DNA of 64,000 bases, taken from Sphingomonas aerolata. GTDB taxonomy: Bacteria; Pseudomonadota; Alphaproteobacteria; Sphingomonadales; Sphingomonadaceae. This document shows, in pieces, positions 9,021 through 17,639 of the stretch (its first letter is position 1; each line of letters begins with the position of its first letter). The DNA is taken from NCBI RefSeq assembly GCF_003046295.1, contig NZ_PZZN01000003.1, positions 310,001-374,000 of the forward strand, written 5' to 3'. Made by a program: the position numbers and the translations under genes. The notes below the pieces were generated by a model. That model was not told the DNA's origin, ran no database searches, and was given only the letters and a program-made list of their open reading frames with translations.

Positions 9021-9049
9021 GGGGTCAGCGCGTTTGCTGGCCCCTTTTT
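9021..9049 (+). terminator. Intrinsic terminator after the PfpI gene
   Basis: Stem GGGGTCAGC (9021-9029) pairs with GCTGGCCCC (9036-9044) with one G-U pair, followed by TTTTT. It overlaps the last codons of the convergent acyltransferase gene. Confidence 0.75.
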
Positions 9050-10116
9050 GCTGCTTGTCCAAAGCGGTTGATCCAGCGTTGCGCAGGCCGCTCGACACCG
9101 TGGTACAGCGCGAGGGAGGCCAGCAGGATCCCGGCGAGAAGCACGCCGATCAGGAGCGGTGGGACCGCGACCGCGCTGGCGACGAACGCCATCTTGAACG
9201 CGGTCCAGAGCAGCGAATGGCCGAGATAGGTCGAAAAGCTAATCTCGCCGAGCCGGTGGAGCGGCCATGAGGCTAGCGGGTTGCGCGGCCGGTTCGAGGT
9301 CAGCGCGAGCGCGAGCAGGAGCGCCGCGAGCGCGGCCGGCACTGCGACGATTTCGTTGACGAGGCCGCTCGCAAAGCTCGAAAAGCCCAGGCTGCTGACG
9401 CACAATGCCGCGACGAGTGCGCGCCGGGGGTGCTCGCGGTGGCGTAGCCACAAAGCCGCGACCGCGGTGCCCGCCGCGAATTCGGTGACGCAGCGCAGGA
9501 CGCCGAACCAGGGGATCGCCTGGCCCAGCGTCGCTATGCCGTTCGATCGCATCACGTAAGCGAGGAGGCCCAGCGCGACGGCGATCGCCGCGATCAGGCC
9601 CGGTGTGGGTACGCGTCGCCAGTCGATGACGAGCGGGAGCAGCGGGAAGACGAGATAGGCGAACATCTCGCTCGAGATCGACCAGGCGGGATCGTTCCAG
9701 TCGAGCGCGGTGACGCCGAACCAGTCGCGCGTCATCGGCCAGTTCTGGAGCAGGAGGATATGCACCGGCAAGCGGTCGAGCGGGAAGCGCGGGTCAGGGG
9801 GGCGTCCGGTCAGCGCGAGCGCGGCGACGATGAGCAGCGCGAAGCCGAGCATGACGAGGTGGAGCGGCCAGATCCGCGCGACCCGGCGGCGCAGGAAGCC
9901 GGGGATGGCGCGCCAGCGCTGCACGGCGATCCGGTCGGCATAGCTCAGCCAGATCACGAAGCCCGAAAGCAGGAAGAAGAAGTCGACCGCAAGATAGCCC
10001 TTGGCGAGAACGCGCTGAACGCCGTCGGACACACCGAGCGCGGCGCGGAGATGGAACAGCACGACGAACCAGGCGGCGACGCCGCGCGCGCCGGTCAGCG
10101 CCCTCAGTTCGCTCAT
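9025..10116 (-). CDS. Acyltransferase 3 family membrane protein
   Basis: A 363-residue integral membrane O-acyltransferase with about ten hydrophobic helices. The N-terminus shows ELRALTGARGVAAWFVVLFH, the family's catalytic-histidine helix, then GYLAVDFFFLLSGFVI; WSISSEMFAYLVFPLL and GEISFSTYLGHSL follow. Such enzymes acetylate or succinylate surface glycans. ATG 10116 overlaps the stop of the O-ligase gene (ATGA), so the two are translationally coupled and the acyl group is probably added to the polymer the ligase handles. Confidence 0.9.
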   Translation of the reverse strand: MSELRALTGARGVAAWFVVLFHLRAALGVSDGVQRVLAKGYLAVDFFFLLSGFVIWLSYADRIAVQRWRAIPGFLRRRVARIWPLHLVMLGFALLIVAALALTGRPPDPRFPLDRLPVHILLLQNWPMTRDWFGVTALDWNDPAWSISSEMFAYLVFPLLPLVIDWRRVPTPGLIAAIAVALGLLAYVMRSNGIATLGQAIPWFGVLRCVTEFAAGTAVAALWLRHREHPRRALVAALCVSSLGFSSFASGLVNEIVAVPAALAALLLALALTSNRPRNPLASWPLHRLGEISFSTYLGHSLLWTAFKMAFVASAVAVPPLLIGVLLAGILLASLALYHGVERPAQRWINRFGQAAKRGQQTR

Positions 10117-11456
10117 GCCGGCAGGGGCGTGCGCGTAGGGCGACGCATCGGCCGGAAACTCGCCTCGCGGCGCTTGCGCCCGAGATAGGTGTCGAGCCCG
10201 ATCTGCGCGCCGATCAGCATGTAGATGAACGGCTGGAACGCGATCGCGATGAACGCCGCGCCGAGCAGATAGACGAGATGGCCGCTCTGCAATGCGGCGG
10301 CGAGCGGGCCGGCCCAGGCGAACTCTCCCGCGGGATCGCGGTAGCGGCGGCGCAGTATCTCCATCCGGACCAGGCCGCCGAGATTGAGGACCAGCCACAG
10401 CGCGAGCCCGAAATAGCCCTGTTCGCCGAGCATCTCGAAATAGGCGCTGTGATAGGCGCGCGCCTTGTCTTCCTCGACACGGCCCGGTGTCGCGGCACCG
10501 GTGCCGGCAAGGTCGTAGCGGATGCGGTTGCCGCGATACGCCTCGAACCCGCCGCCGAACGGATGCGATTTGGCATAGTCGATCGTCCACTGCCACACCG
10601 CGATCCGGGTCGAGGCGGATTCGTCGGCCTGGTAGGTCTTGATCGTGTTCATGCGGTCGGTGAAGGTCGAGGGCAGGAAGGGGATCGCGATCAGCCCGAG
10701 TGCGCCGAGCCCCGCCAGATACAGCGCCTTGCGTTTGACGACGCGCAGCGACAGGACCGCGAGCAGCGCGATGCAGAGCAGGCCGGTGCGCGTCGAGGTG
10801 CCCACCGGGATCAGCAGGCAGGCGAAGACGAGCGCGACGCAGAAGCCGCGCACGCGCCAGTCGGGTTTGAAGATCGTCCCGTAGCGCATGAACCAGATAA
10901 TGATCGGGATGATCGCGACCGCGACCGCGCTGATCGTGCTGCCTTCGTAGAGCCCTGAATTATTGTCGACCATCAGGTTCAGCTGGCCATAGCCGCCGCC
11001 GCCGCTGGCGATCGTCTTGATCCCGCCGACGATGATGATCGAGGCGGCGGACAGGATCATGAACAGCAGCAGCGCCTCGATCCGGAGCCGGGTGCGCAGC
11101 GTCAGCGGCAGGAAGGCGGCAAAGGCGAGCGCCTTCCAGACCCAGTCCCATTTGTCCTTCGCCTCGATCGGGAAGTCGGCGGCGAGCGTGGTCGCCCAGC
11201 AATAGAGCAGCAGCACGACGATCAGCAGCTGGCGCGGCGCGACGCGCGTGTCGCGCTTGTCGTCCGCGATCAGCCAGCCGCCGACCGCCAGCGCGACCGC
11301 GATCAGCGAGATCGGGACGGTGTTGAGCAGCAGATAGGTCAAGCGCTGCGGCGAGACGATGTCGATATAGACATAGGCGAGGACCAGCAGGAACGGACGC
11401 CGGAACCCGAGCGCGAAGATCGCAGCCAGAAAGGCGATGAAGGCGAGATCACGCAC
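10113..11456 (-). CDS. O-antigen ligase-like / putative O-glycosylation ligase, exosortase A system type
   Basis: A 447-residue polytopic membrane protein with the N-terminal block RDLAFIAFLAAIFALGFRRP typical of the DUF5935/Wzy_C ligases found with exosortase A loci. The large periplasmic loop includes DESASTRIAVWQW and HPFGGGFEAYR, the usual Wzy_C region, with AYHSAYFEMLGEQG after it. It would transfer or polymerise a lipid-linked glycan at the periplasmic face. I place the start at GTG 11456, which overlaps the stop of the small upstream gene; a longer reading to 11519 is possible. The exosortase itself is not in the window. Confidence 0.85.
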   Translation of the reverse strand: MRDLAFIAFLAAIFALGFRRPFLLVLAYVYIDIVSPQRLTYLLLNTVPISLIAVALAVGGWLIADDKRDTRVAPRQLLIVVLLLYCWATTLAADFPIEAKDKWDWVWKALAFAAFLPLTLRTRLRIEALLLFMILSAASIIIVGGIKTIASGGGGYGQLNLMVDNNSGLYEGSTISAVAVAIIPIIIWFMRYGTIFKPDWRVRGFCVALVFACLLIPVGTSTRTGLLCIALLAVLSLRVVKRKALYLAGLGALGLIAIPFLPSTFTDRMNTIKTYQADESASTRIAVWQWTIDYAKSHPFGGGFEAYRGNRIRYDLAGTGAATPGRVEEDKARAYHSAYFEMLGEQGYFGLALWLVLNLGGLVRMEILRRRYRDPAGEFAWAGPLAAALQSGHLVYLLGAAFIAIAFQPFIYMLIGAQIGLDTYLGRKRREASFRPMRRPTRTPLPA

Positions 11457-11628
11457 GCGGGCGGCGTCCGGTACCGCGTGCCGCCGGGCGGTCACCGGCG
11501 GGCGGGCTGCCACCCTCACGATCGTTGCCGGCTTCCGGCTCGGAATCGAGATCGGGGCGGCGGAGCAGCAGGATCGCAGCGATCATCATCAGGCCGTGCG
11601 TCAGGCCCAGCGCGAAATTGTCGATCAT
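11449..11628 (-). CDS. Small membrane protein (59 residues), unknown function
   Basis: Starts MIDNFALGLTHGLMMIAAILLLRR, one hydrophobic helix with a positively charged edge, then a hydrophilic Arg/Gly/Pro tail. ATG 11628 is preceded by GGAAAGG at about 9 bases. Its stop overlaps the GTG start of the O-ligase by 8 bases, which argues for a genuine translated gene coupled to the ligase. It may be a small partner of the glycan machinery; no family is recognised. A longer in-frame start at 11724 exists, but its extra sequence is low-complexity. Confidence 0.6.
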   Translation of the reverse strand: MIDNFALGLTHGLMMIAAILLLRRPDLDSEPEAGNDREGGSPPAGDRPAARGTGRRPRA

Positions 11629-11742
11629 CGGCCCGCCTTTCCGTGTCTGCGCGGTCCCGTCGCCGCCCGTGTTCGTCGCCGCGGCATAGGCCATGGCGGT
11701 TGACGCGCCGTTAAGCGCTGTCATGGCAACACGCTACTCACG

Positions 11743-12939
11743 ATGCGCATTCTTCATATCCTCGACCACGGCCTGCCCCTGCAGAGCGGCTATACCTTTC
11801 GCACGCGGGCGATCCTCAAGGCGCAGGAGGCGCGCGGCTGGACGGTCGCGGCGGTGACCGGGCAGCGTCATGGGCCGGCCGCCGCCGCGGTGGAGTCGGT
11901 CGACGGGCTGACCTTCCACCGGACGCCGGCGACGCGCCGGTCGGGACCGCTGGGCGAGATCGCCGGGATCCGCGCCTTTGCCCGGCGGATCGAGGCGGCG
12001 GTCGATGCCTTTCGCCCCGATATCCTGCACGCGCATTCGCCGGTGCTCGATGCGCTGGCCGGCATCATCGTCGCGCGGCGGCGCAAACTGCCGCTGGTCT
12101 ACGAGATCCGGGCGTTCTGGGAGGATGCCGCGGTTGGCAACGGCACCGGGACAGAGGGATCGCTCGCCTATCGGACGACGCGCGCGCTCGAGACCTGGGC
12201 GGTCGGCCGTGCGGACGGCGTTGCGGTGATCTGCGAGGGGCTGCGCGACGACCTGATCGCGCGCGGGATCGACGCGGGCAAGATCATGGTGTCGCCCAAC
12301 GGCGTCGATATGACGCTGTTCGGGGCGGTGCCGCCGCGCGACGACGCGCTGGCGGCGACGCTGGGGCTCGACGGCAGGGACGTGGTCGGCTTCATCGGCA
12401 GCTTCTATGACTACGAAGGGCTGGACGACCTGATCGCGGCGATGCCCGCGCTGGTCGCGGCCCGGCCGGACGCGCGGCTGCTGCTGGTCGGGGGCGGGCC
12501 GATGGCGGATGCGCTGGCGGCGCAGGCTGCGGCCTCGCCGGTCGCGGACGCGATCCATTTCGTCGGTCGCGTGCCGCATGCGGAGGTCGAGCGCTATTAC
12601 GGGCTGATCGACATCCTCGCCTATCCGCGCAAGCGGATGCGGCTGACCGATCTGGTGACGCCGCTCAAGCCGCTTGAGGCGATGGCGCAGGGGCGGATGG
12701 TGGCCGCGTCGGACGTCGGCGGACACCGCGAGTTGATTCGTGACGGGGATACGGGCACGCTGTTCCCACCCGACGATCCGCCAGCGATCGCGGCGGCACT
12801 GGCGGGGATGTTCGACGATCGCGCGGACTGGCCGTCGCGCCGCCAGCGCGCCCGGGCGTTCGTCGAGCGCGACCGTAACTGGTCGTCAAACATTTTGCGT
12901 TACGAACCGCTTTACCATCGGCTGATACAGGCCGAATGA
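11743..12939 (+). CDS. Glycosyltransferase family 4, exosortase A-associated type
   Basis: A 398-residue GT-B glycosyltransferase. The opening MRILHILDHGLPLQSGYTF is the signature of the PEP-CTERM/exosortase-A-associated glycosyltransferase family (usual length about 400). The C-terminal donor domain shows VSPNGVDM, VVGFIGSFYDYEG and LVTPLKPLEAMAQGRMV with the GT4 glutamate. It should add a sugar to an exopolysaccharide or glycan precursor in the cytoplasm. Divergent from the O-ligase gene and overlapping the next gene by four bases. Start without a strong ribosome site. Confidence 0.9.
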   Translation: MRILHILDHGLPLQSGYTFRTRAILKAQEARGWTVAAVTGQRHGPAAAAVESVDGLTFHRTPATRRSGPLGEIAGIRAFARRIEAAVDAFRPDILHAHSPVLDALAGIIVARRRKLPLVYEIRAFWEDAAVGNGTGTEGSLAYRTTRALETWAVGRADGVAVICEGLRDDLIARGIDAGKIMVSPNGVDMTLFGAVPPRDDALAATLGLDGRDVVGFIGSFYDYEGLDDLIAAMPALVAARPDARLLLVGGGPMADALAAQAAASPVADAIHFVGRVPHAEVERYYGLIDILAYPRKRMRLTDLVTPLKPLEAMAQGRMVAASDVGGHRELIRDGDTGTLFPPDDPPAIAAALAGMFDDRADWPSRRQRARAFVERDRNWSSNILRYEPLYHRLIQAE

Positions 12940-13814
12940 CGGACCATGGCATGACCGAATTCCATCGACAGTCCCCGATCCGCCACCTTCCCGTCGCCGC
13001 GGCACTGCTCGTCGCGGTCGCCGCGGTCCTTGGCTTCGTCGCGATGCCGGGGACGATGCTCGAGGAACTGGTCTGGCGGACCGGCGTCGCCGCGCTGATC
13101 CCCGCCGCACAGCCGCCGCTGGGGATGACGGCGCGTGTCGGTCTCGCGCTGGCCACCGCGGTCATCGGCGCGGCGGTGACCTGGTCGGCGCTGTTCCTGC
13201 TGGTGGGGCCGGGGGGCCTGCTGGTGCGTCCGCCGCGTCGCCGCGACGACGGCGTGCCGGTCGTCCGCCGGGCCGATGCGCATCCCGACGCGCCGCCACG
13301 CCGGCCGATGACCGCGGCCGATCTCGGCACGCCGATGATGGAGGTGACCGCGGCGAACCCGGTCACGCTCGAGCGATCGATCCCCGCGGACCTCGACCAG
13401 CCGCTCGCGGCGTTCGACCCGCATGCGATCCTGCCGGTGCCGATGGCGCCGATCCGGCCGGTCACGCCGCTGGTGCAGGCCGAGGCGGCGCCGGTCGCGC
13501 CAGCCGCTCCGGTGGAAGACGATGAGCGGGTCGTAGCATTAGCTGACGAATCCGTCGCGATCGACGAGCCGGTGGAGGCCGCGACGGTCCCGATCATGGT
13601 GAGCGAGCCGGTCGCACCGCGGGTCTCGGTGGCTTGGTCAGCGCCATCGTCGGCTCCACCGTCAGTTGGCGCCGTCAACGGTGCGGCGCGCCATGAGCCG
13701 CGTCTGGTCGATACGCCGGCGCCGGCTGCATCGCCGTCACCGCCTTCGATCGAGTCGCTGTTGCGGCGGCTGGAGCAGGGTGCGACCCGGCGGCGTCAGG
13801 CGACATCGGGCTGA
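12936..13814 (+). CDS. Hypothetical membrane-anchored Pro/Ala-rich protein
   Basis: A 292-residue protein of unknown function. Two hydrophobic segments (about residues 20-45 and 67-90) are followed by a long Pro/Ala/Val-rich, probably disordered, acidic tail and a short basic helix SIESLLRRLEQG. Its ATG overlaps the glycosyltransferase stop (ATGA), so it is in the same operon; ATG 12951 is an alternative. The layout suggests an inner-membrane protein with a flexible extension that reaches a partner, possibly in polysaccharide export. No domain is recognised. Confidence 0.75.
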   Translation: MTDHGMTEFHRQSPIRHLPVAAALLVAVAAVLGFVAMPGTMLEELVWRTGVAALIPAAQPPLGMTARVGLALATAVIGAAVTWSALFLLVGPGGLLVRPPRRRDDGVPVVRRADAHPDAPPRRPMTAADLGTPMMEVTAANPVTLERSIPADLDQPLAAFDPHAILPVPMAPIRPVTPLVQAEAAPVAPAAPVEDDERVVALADESVAIDEPVEAATVPIMVSEPVAPRVSVAWSAPSSAPPSVGAVNGAARHEPRLVDTPAPAASPSPPSIESLLRRLEQGATRRRQATSG

Positions 13815-13895
13815 CATACCGCGACCGCGTGAAACCGCTGTTGATACGAAGAAACCTCTGATACCGATTGCTTGAAAACGACGGTCGGAGGGGTC

Positions 13896-15494
13896 ATGGC
13901 GCAGGTCGCGGATCAATCGAAGTTCGAAGAAGCGCCGCCGGCGGCGGAGCCTGACGGGCAGGCGGGGGCGACCCGCTATGGCTGGTATGTGCTGTCGATC
14001 CTGTTCCTGGTCTATGTACTCAACTTCGTCGACCGGCAGATCATCTCGATCCTTGCCGAGGACATAAAGCGTGATCTGGGGCTGAAGGACCAGGATCTCG
14101 GGTTTCTTTACGGGACCGCGTTCGGGGTCTTCTATGCGCTGTTCGGGATCCCGCTCGGGCGGCTTGCGGACAATTGGCACCGGGTCCGGCTGATGACGAT
14201 CGGCCTGACGCTCTGGTCGGTGATGACGGCGGTGTCCGGCCTGTCGCGGACCGGTGGGCATCTCGCGGCGGCGCGGATCGGCGTGGGTATCGGCGAGGCG
14301 ACCGCCAGCCCGTCGGCCTATTCGCTGATCTCCGATTATTTCCCCAGAAGGCTGCGCGCGACCGCGCTGTCGATCTATTCGGCTGGGCTTTATGTCGGTG
14401 GCGGCTGCTCGCTGTTCATCGGCGGGGCGATCGTGCAGGGCTGGAACCGGGCCTATCCGGGGGGCGGGCCGTTCGGGCTGGTCGGGTGGCAGGCCGCGTT
14501 CATGGCGGTCGGCATCCCGGGGCTGCTGCTCGCGATCTGGATCGCGACGCTGAGGGAACCGATCCGCGGGCATGTCGAGGGGCTTCCCGAACCGGCGCCG
14601 CACCCCGCACCGTTCCGCGCCTTTGCCGGCGAGCTGCTGACGATCGTGCCGCCGCTGACGCTGATCGGTGCGGCGATGGGCGGGGTCGGGGCGTTCGTCG
14701 TCAACCTCGCCGGGCTGGCGATTGTCACGCTGGCGGTGGTCGGGCTGGTGGCAGCGGGCGAGCCCTGGCCGCAATGGGTGGCGATCGGGACCGGCGTCTA
14801 TGCCGTGTTCTCCTGGGCCTGTGCGCTGCGCCGTCGCGATCCGCCGACCTTCGCGCTGATCATCGGCACGCCGGCGTTCCTGTGCACGGTCGTCGCCTAT
14901 GGCCTGAACGCGTTCCTGAGCTATGCGGCGAGCTTCTGGGCGGCGCCCTATGCGCTGCGTGTGCTCGGCGCGACGCCGTCGAGCGCGGGGTTCCTGCTCG
15001 GCGGGCTGGGCGCGCTTGCGGGGTTTCTCGGGCTGACGATGGGCGGAGTGGTCTCCGACCGGTTGCGGCGGACCAACCCTGCCGGCCGGCTTTTGGTCGT
15101 GATCTTCGGCGCGGTCGTGCCGGTGCCGTTCCTGTGCCTCGCCTTCACCGGGTCGGCGCCGCTGCCCTTCTATGCCGGGATATTCCTCGCGCAGATCACC
15201 GCGAGCTGCGCGCTCGGTGCTGCGGCGGCGACGACGCAGGATTTGGTGCTGCCGCGGATGCGGGGGACAGCGACCGCCACCTTCTTCATCGGCACGACGC
15301 TGATCGGACTGGCGCTCGGGCCGTACCTGGCGGGTCGCGTGTCGACGCTCAGTGGAAGCCTGTCGGTCGGGATGCTGTCGCTGCTGGTCAGCGTGCCGAT
15401 CACGCTGGCCACGGCGGTGGCGGCGTACCGGCTGGTCCCTGCCGCCGAGGCGTCGCGCGAGGCGCGGGCCCGGGCGGCGGGGGAGGTCGCCTAG
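13896..15494 (+). CDS. MFS transporter, spinster-like
   Basis: A 532-residue major facilitator. Helix 1 reads YVLSILFLVYVLNFVDRQI with the conserved Asp-Arg of the spinster group; the loop 2-3 motif is GIPLGRLADNWHRVR; helix 5 shows GIGEATASPSAYSLISDYF. About twelve hydrophobic segments. Related sphingomonad proteins sit near aromatic or sugar catabolic genes, but here there is no substrate clue. ATG 13896 is chosen over TTG 13872 because GGAGGGG lies 4 bases before it. Confidence 0.9.
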   Translation: MAQVADQSKFEEAPPAAEPDGQAGATRYGWYVLSILFLVYVLNFVDRQIISILAEDIKRDLGLKDQDLGFLYGTAFGVFYALFGIPLGRLADNWHRVRLMTIGLTLWSVMTAVSGLSRTGGHLAAARIGVGIGEATASPSAYSLISDYFPRRLRATALSIYSAGLYVGGGCSLFIGGAIVQGWNRAYPGGGPFGLVGWQAAFMAVGIPGLLLAIWIATLREPIRGHVEGLPEPAPHPAPFRAFAGELLTIVPPLTLIGAAMGGVGAFVVNLAGLAIVTLAVVGLVAAGEPWPQWVAIGTGVYAVFSWACALRRRDPPTFALIIGTPAFLCTVVAYGLNAFLSYAASFWAAPYALRVLGATPSSAGFLLGGLGALAGFLGLTMGGVVSDRLRRTNPAGRLLVVIFGAVVPVPFLCLAFTGSAPLPFYAGIFLAQITASCALGAAAATTQDLVLPRMRGTATATFFIGTTLIGLALGPYLAGRVSTLSGSLSVGMLSLLVSVPITLATAVAAYRLVPAAEASREARARAAGEVA

Positions 15495-15536
15495 CCATGG
15501 CCCCTCGCCGAGGATGCCATGGCTAGGCTAAGTGGT

Positions 15537-16073
15537 TCAGCTCGCCTGGAACACGCCGCAGGCGATGCGGCCGCCGCTGTTGCCGGCGGGGTCGGTCATC
15601 AGATCGTCGGGACCGGCATGGACCACGAACGCCGAACCATCGGCATCGAGCAGCCCGGCCATCGTCGCGCCCGGGATCGTGACGCCGACCGTGCCGCGGC
15701 CGTCGGTGCCGGTGATCAGGTTGGGCAGATCGCCCTCATGCGGCCCCTGCGGGTTCATCGACCCGTGCTTCATCGATGTCGGGTTCCAGTGGCCCCCCGC
15801 CGTCGTGAAGTCGGGAGCGTCGCAGCGACCGGTCGTGTGGATATGGACGCCGTGCGTGCCCGGCGGCAGCGCCTTGGCATCGACGGTGAAGCGCAGTCCG
15901 CCCGCGACGTCGGTCGCGGTCGCGCGGCCGACATCGACCCCGGCGGCGTTCATCAGCATCGCGCGCGCGCTCTGCCCGCCTGCAACCGGCGTGCCGGTCT
16001 CGAGCCCCTTCTGATCGCAGGCCGCCAGCCCGAGCGCCGCTGCACCGACCAGCGCAAATGTTGCAATCCGCAT
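15537..16073 (-). CDS. sodC: Superoxide dismutase [Cu-Zn], lipoprotein
   Basis: A 178-residue Cu/Zn SOD that removes periplasmic superoxide. A lipoprotein signal ends in LAAC with Cys19, so it should be membrane-anchored. Metal ligands are present: His77 and His79 in HGVHIH, bridging His95 in GGHWNP, His112 in PHEGDLPN and His152 in VVHAGPDD. The disulfide pair is Cys84 and Cys172, the latter in GGRIACGV. It lies 12 bases downstream of the thpR-like gene and may be co-transcribed with it. Confidence 0.96.
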   Translation of the reverse strand: MRIATFALVGAAALGLAACDQKGLETGTPVAGGQSARAMLMNAAGVDVGRATATDVAGGLRFTVDAKALPPGTHGVHIHTTGRCDAPDFTTAGGHWNPTSMKHGSMNPQGPHEGDLPNLITGTDGRGTVGVTIPGATMAGLLDADGSAFVVHAGPDDLMTDPAGNSGGRIACGVFQAS

Positions 16074-16085
16074 GTCCGTCTCTCC

Positions 16086-16688
16086 CTATTGATCCGACGC
16101 GAACCCGCCAAAGTCGCCGGCGGTTCCGGCGTCGGGTTCGAGCGGCCAGCGCAGCAGCGGTTCGTACCAGGCACCGTCGCGGCCAAGGTGGCTCTGGTAC
16201 AGCGTCAGATGGGTCATCGCAAACGGCGCGCTGGCGAGCCCGGCATGGCGCGCGATCCAGCCGTCGATCTCCGGCGATGTGCCGAGCGACCGCGGCAGCC
16301 GCGCGAGCGTGACGTGCGGCAGATAGGCGCGGCGATCGGGTGGCAGCCCGGCGCGGACGACCGCCTGATCAACCTTGCGGTGCAGCGCGGTGAGCGCGGC
16401 GTGCGGGGTGACGCCCGCCCAGAGCGTGTCGGTCCGCCCGCGGCTCGCAAACTGGCCGACCGCATGCAGCGCAACCGTTGGGGCCGCCGGCGTCAGCGAC
16501 AGGCGGAGCCGGTCGATCTCGGTCACGATGTCGTCGGCGAGACGCGGATCGACTTCGCCAAGGAAGCGCGTCGTGACGTGGAGCTGCTCGTCATCCTGCC
16601 AGCGCGCACCACCGATCCCGTCCATCAGGTCGAACAGCATCTCGCGGATGGGGAGGGGCGGGCGGAGCGCGAGAAACAGGCGTAGCAT
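16086..16688 (-). CDS. thpR: RNA 2',3'-cyclic phosphodiesterase (2'-5' RNA ligase family)
   Basis: A 200-residue 2H phosphoesterase. The two catalytic HxT motifs are His37/Thr39 in LHVTTRFLG and His125/Thr127 in PHVTLARLP. The N-terminus MLRLFLALRPP is typical of LigT/ThpR. It opens 2',3'-cyclic phosphates on RNA to 2'-phosphates. Precedes sodC on the same strand. Confidence 0.93.
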   Translation of the reverse strand: MLRLFLALRPPLPIREMLFDLMDGIGGARWQDDEQLHVTTRFLGEVDPRLADDIVTEIDRLRLSLTPAAPTVALHAVGQFASRGRTDTLWAGVTPHAALTALHRKVDQAVVRAGLPPDRRAYLPHVTLARLPRSLGTSPEIDGWIARHAGLASAPFAMTHLTLYQSHLGRDGAWYEPLLRWPLEPDAGTAGDFGGFASDQ

Positions 16689-16807
16689 CGGCGGGATTGA
16701 TAGCGCCGATCACCCCGAATTGGGAACGTCTCCGCTTGAAAGTCGTCCTTCCAGCACCGATGTTGCGCGCAACCGGCATATGGCCGGATAGAGGAGTTGT
16801 AATTTCA

Positions 16808-17557
16808 ATGGCTAATTGGTCTGATCCCCGGCCTCGTGCCGCGCCGTTCGGAGCGACGGCCACCACCACCGGTTCGGCAGCGTATGACGCGGGTCTCCGC
16901 TCGTACATGCTGTCGGTTTATAACTATATGGGCTCGGGCGTGCTGCTGACCGGCATCGTCGCGCTGCTGTTCGCTTGGGGCGGTGCATCGTCACCTGCCG
17001 CACAGGTGTTCATGGGCGGCGGTCCGCTGAAGTACGTCATCATGTTCGCGCCGCTCGCGATCGTGTTCGGCATGAGCTTTGGCCAGAACCGGATGAGCAC
17101 CGCGACGCTGCAGATGCTGTTCTGGGGCTTTGCGATCCTGATGGGTCTGTCGCTGTCGACGATCTTCCTGGTCTATAGCGGCACGTCGATCGCCAGCGCG
17201 TTCTTCGCGACGGCTGCCGGCTTCGCCGGGCTGAGCCTGTACGGCTATACCACGAAGCGCGATCTGTCGGCGTTCGGGACGTTCCTGATCATCGGCGTGG
17301 TCGGTCTGCTGGTGGCGAGCATCATCAACATCTTCCTGCAGTCGGGTGTCATGCAGCTGGTCATCAGCGGCGTCGGCGTGCTCCTGTTCGCAGGTCTGAC
17401 GGCCTATGACACGCAGCGTACCAAGAGCCTGTACATGCAGGTCGCGGGTACGGACATGGTCGGCAAGGTCGTGATCATGTCGGCGCTGAGCCTGTATCTC
17501 GACTTCATCAACATGTTCATGTTCGTGCTTCGCCTGTTCGGCAGCAGCCGCAACTAA
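16808..17557 (+). CDS. Bax inhibitor-1/YccA family membrane protein
   Basis: A 249-residue protein with seven hydrophobic segments. Conserved BI-1 features include the first helix NYMGSGVLLTGIVALLFA, the FGMSFGQNRMS loop and the final Asp-rich helices TAYDTQRTKS and LSLYLDFINMFMFVLRLFG. Bacterial members are proton- or calcium-leak channels or FtsH substrates. ATG 16808 is preceded by GAGGAG at 11 bases. A strong terminator follows at 17582. Confidence 0.94.
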   Translation: MANWSDPRPRAAPFGATATTTGSAAYDAGLRSYMLSVYNYMGSGVLLTGIVALLFAWGGASSPAAQVFMGGGPLKYVIMFAPLAIVFGMSFGQNRMSTATLQMLFWGFAILMGLSLSTIFLVYSGTSIASAFFATAAGFAGLSLYGYTTKRDLSAFGTFLIIGVVGLLVASIINIFLQSGVMQLVISGVGVLLFAGLTAYDTQRTKSLYMQVAGTDMVGKVVIMSALSLYLDFINMFMFVLRLFGSSRN

Positions 17558-17581
17558 GCGCTTCGCACCTTCTCTGAGTGA

Positions 17582-17612
17582 CGGTCCGGCGGGAAACCGC
17601 CGGGCCGTTTTT
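17582..17612 (+). terminator. Intrinsic terminator after BI-1 gene
   Basis: Stem CGGTCCGGCGG pairs with CCGCCGGGCCG (one G-U pair), tetraloop GAAA, then TTTTT. Confidence 0.88.
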
Positions 17613-17639
17613 GCATCCTGGCCAGGATTTAAGACCGCA

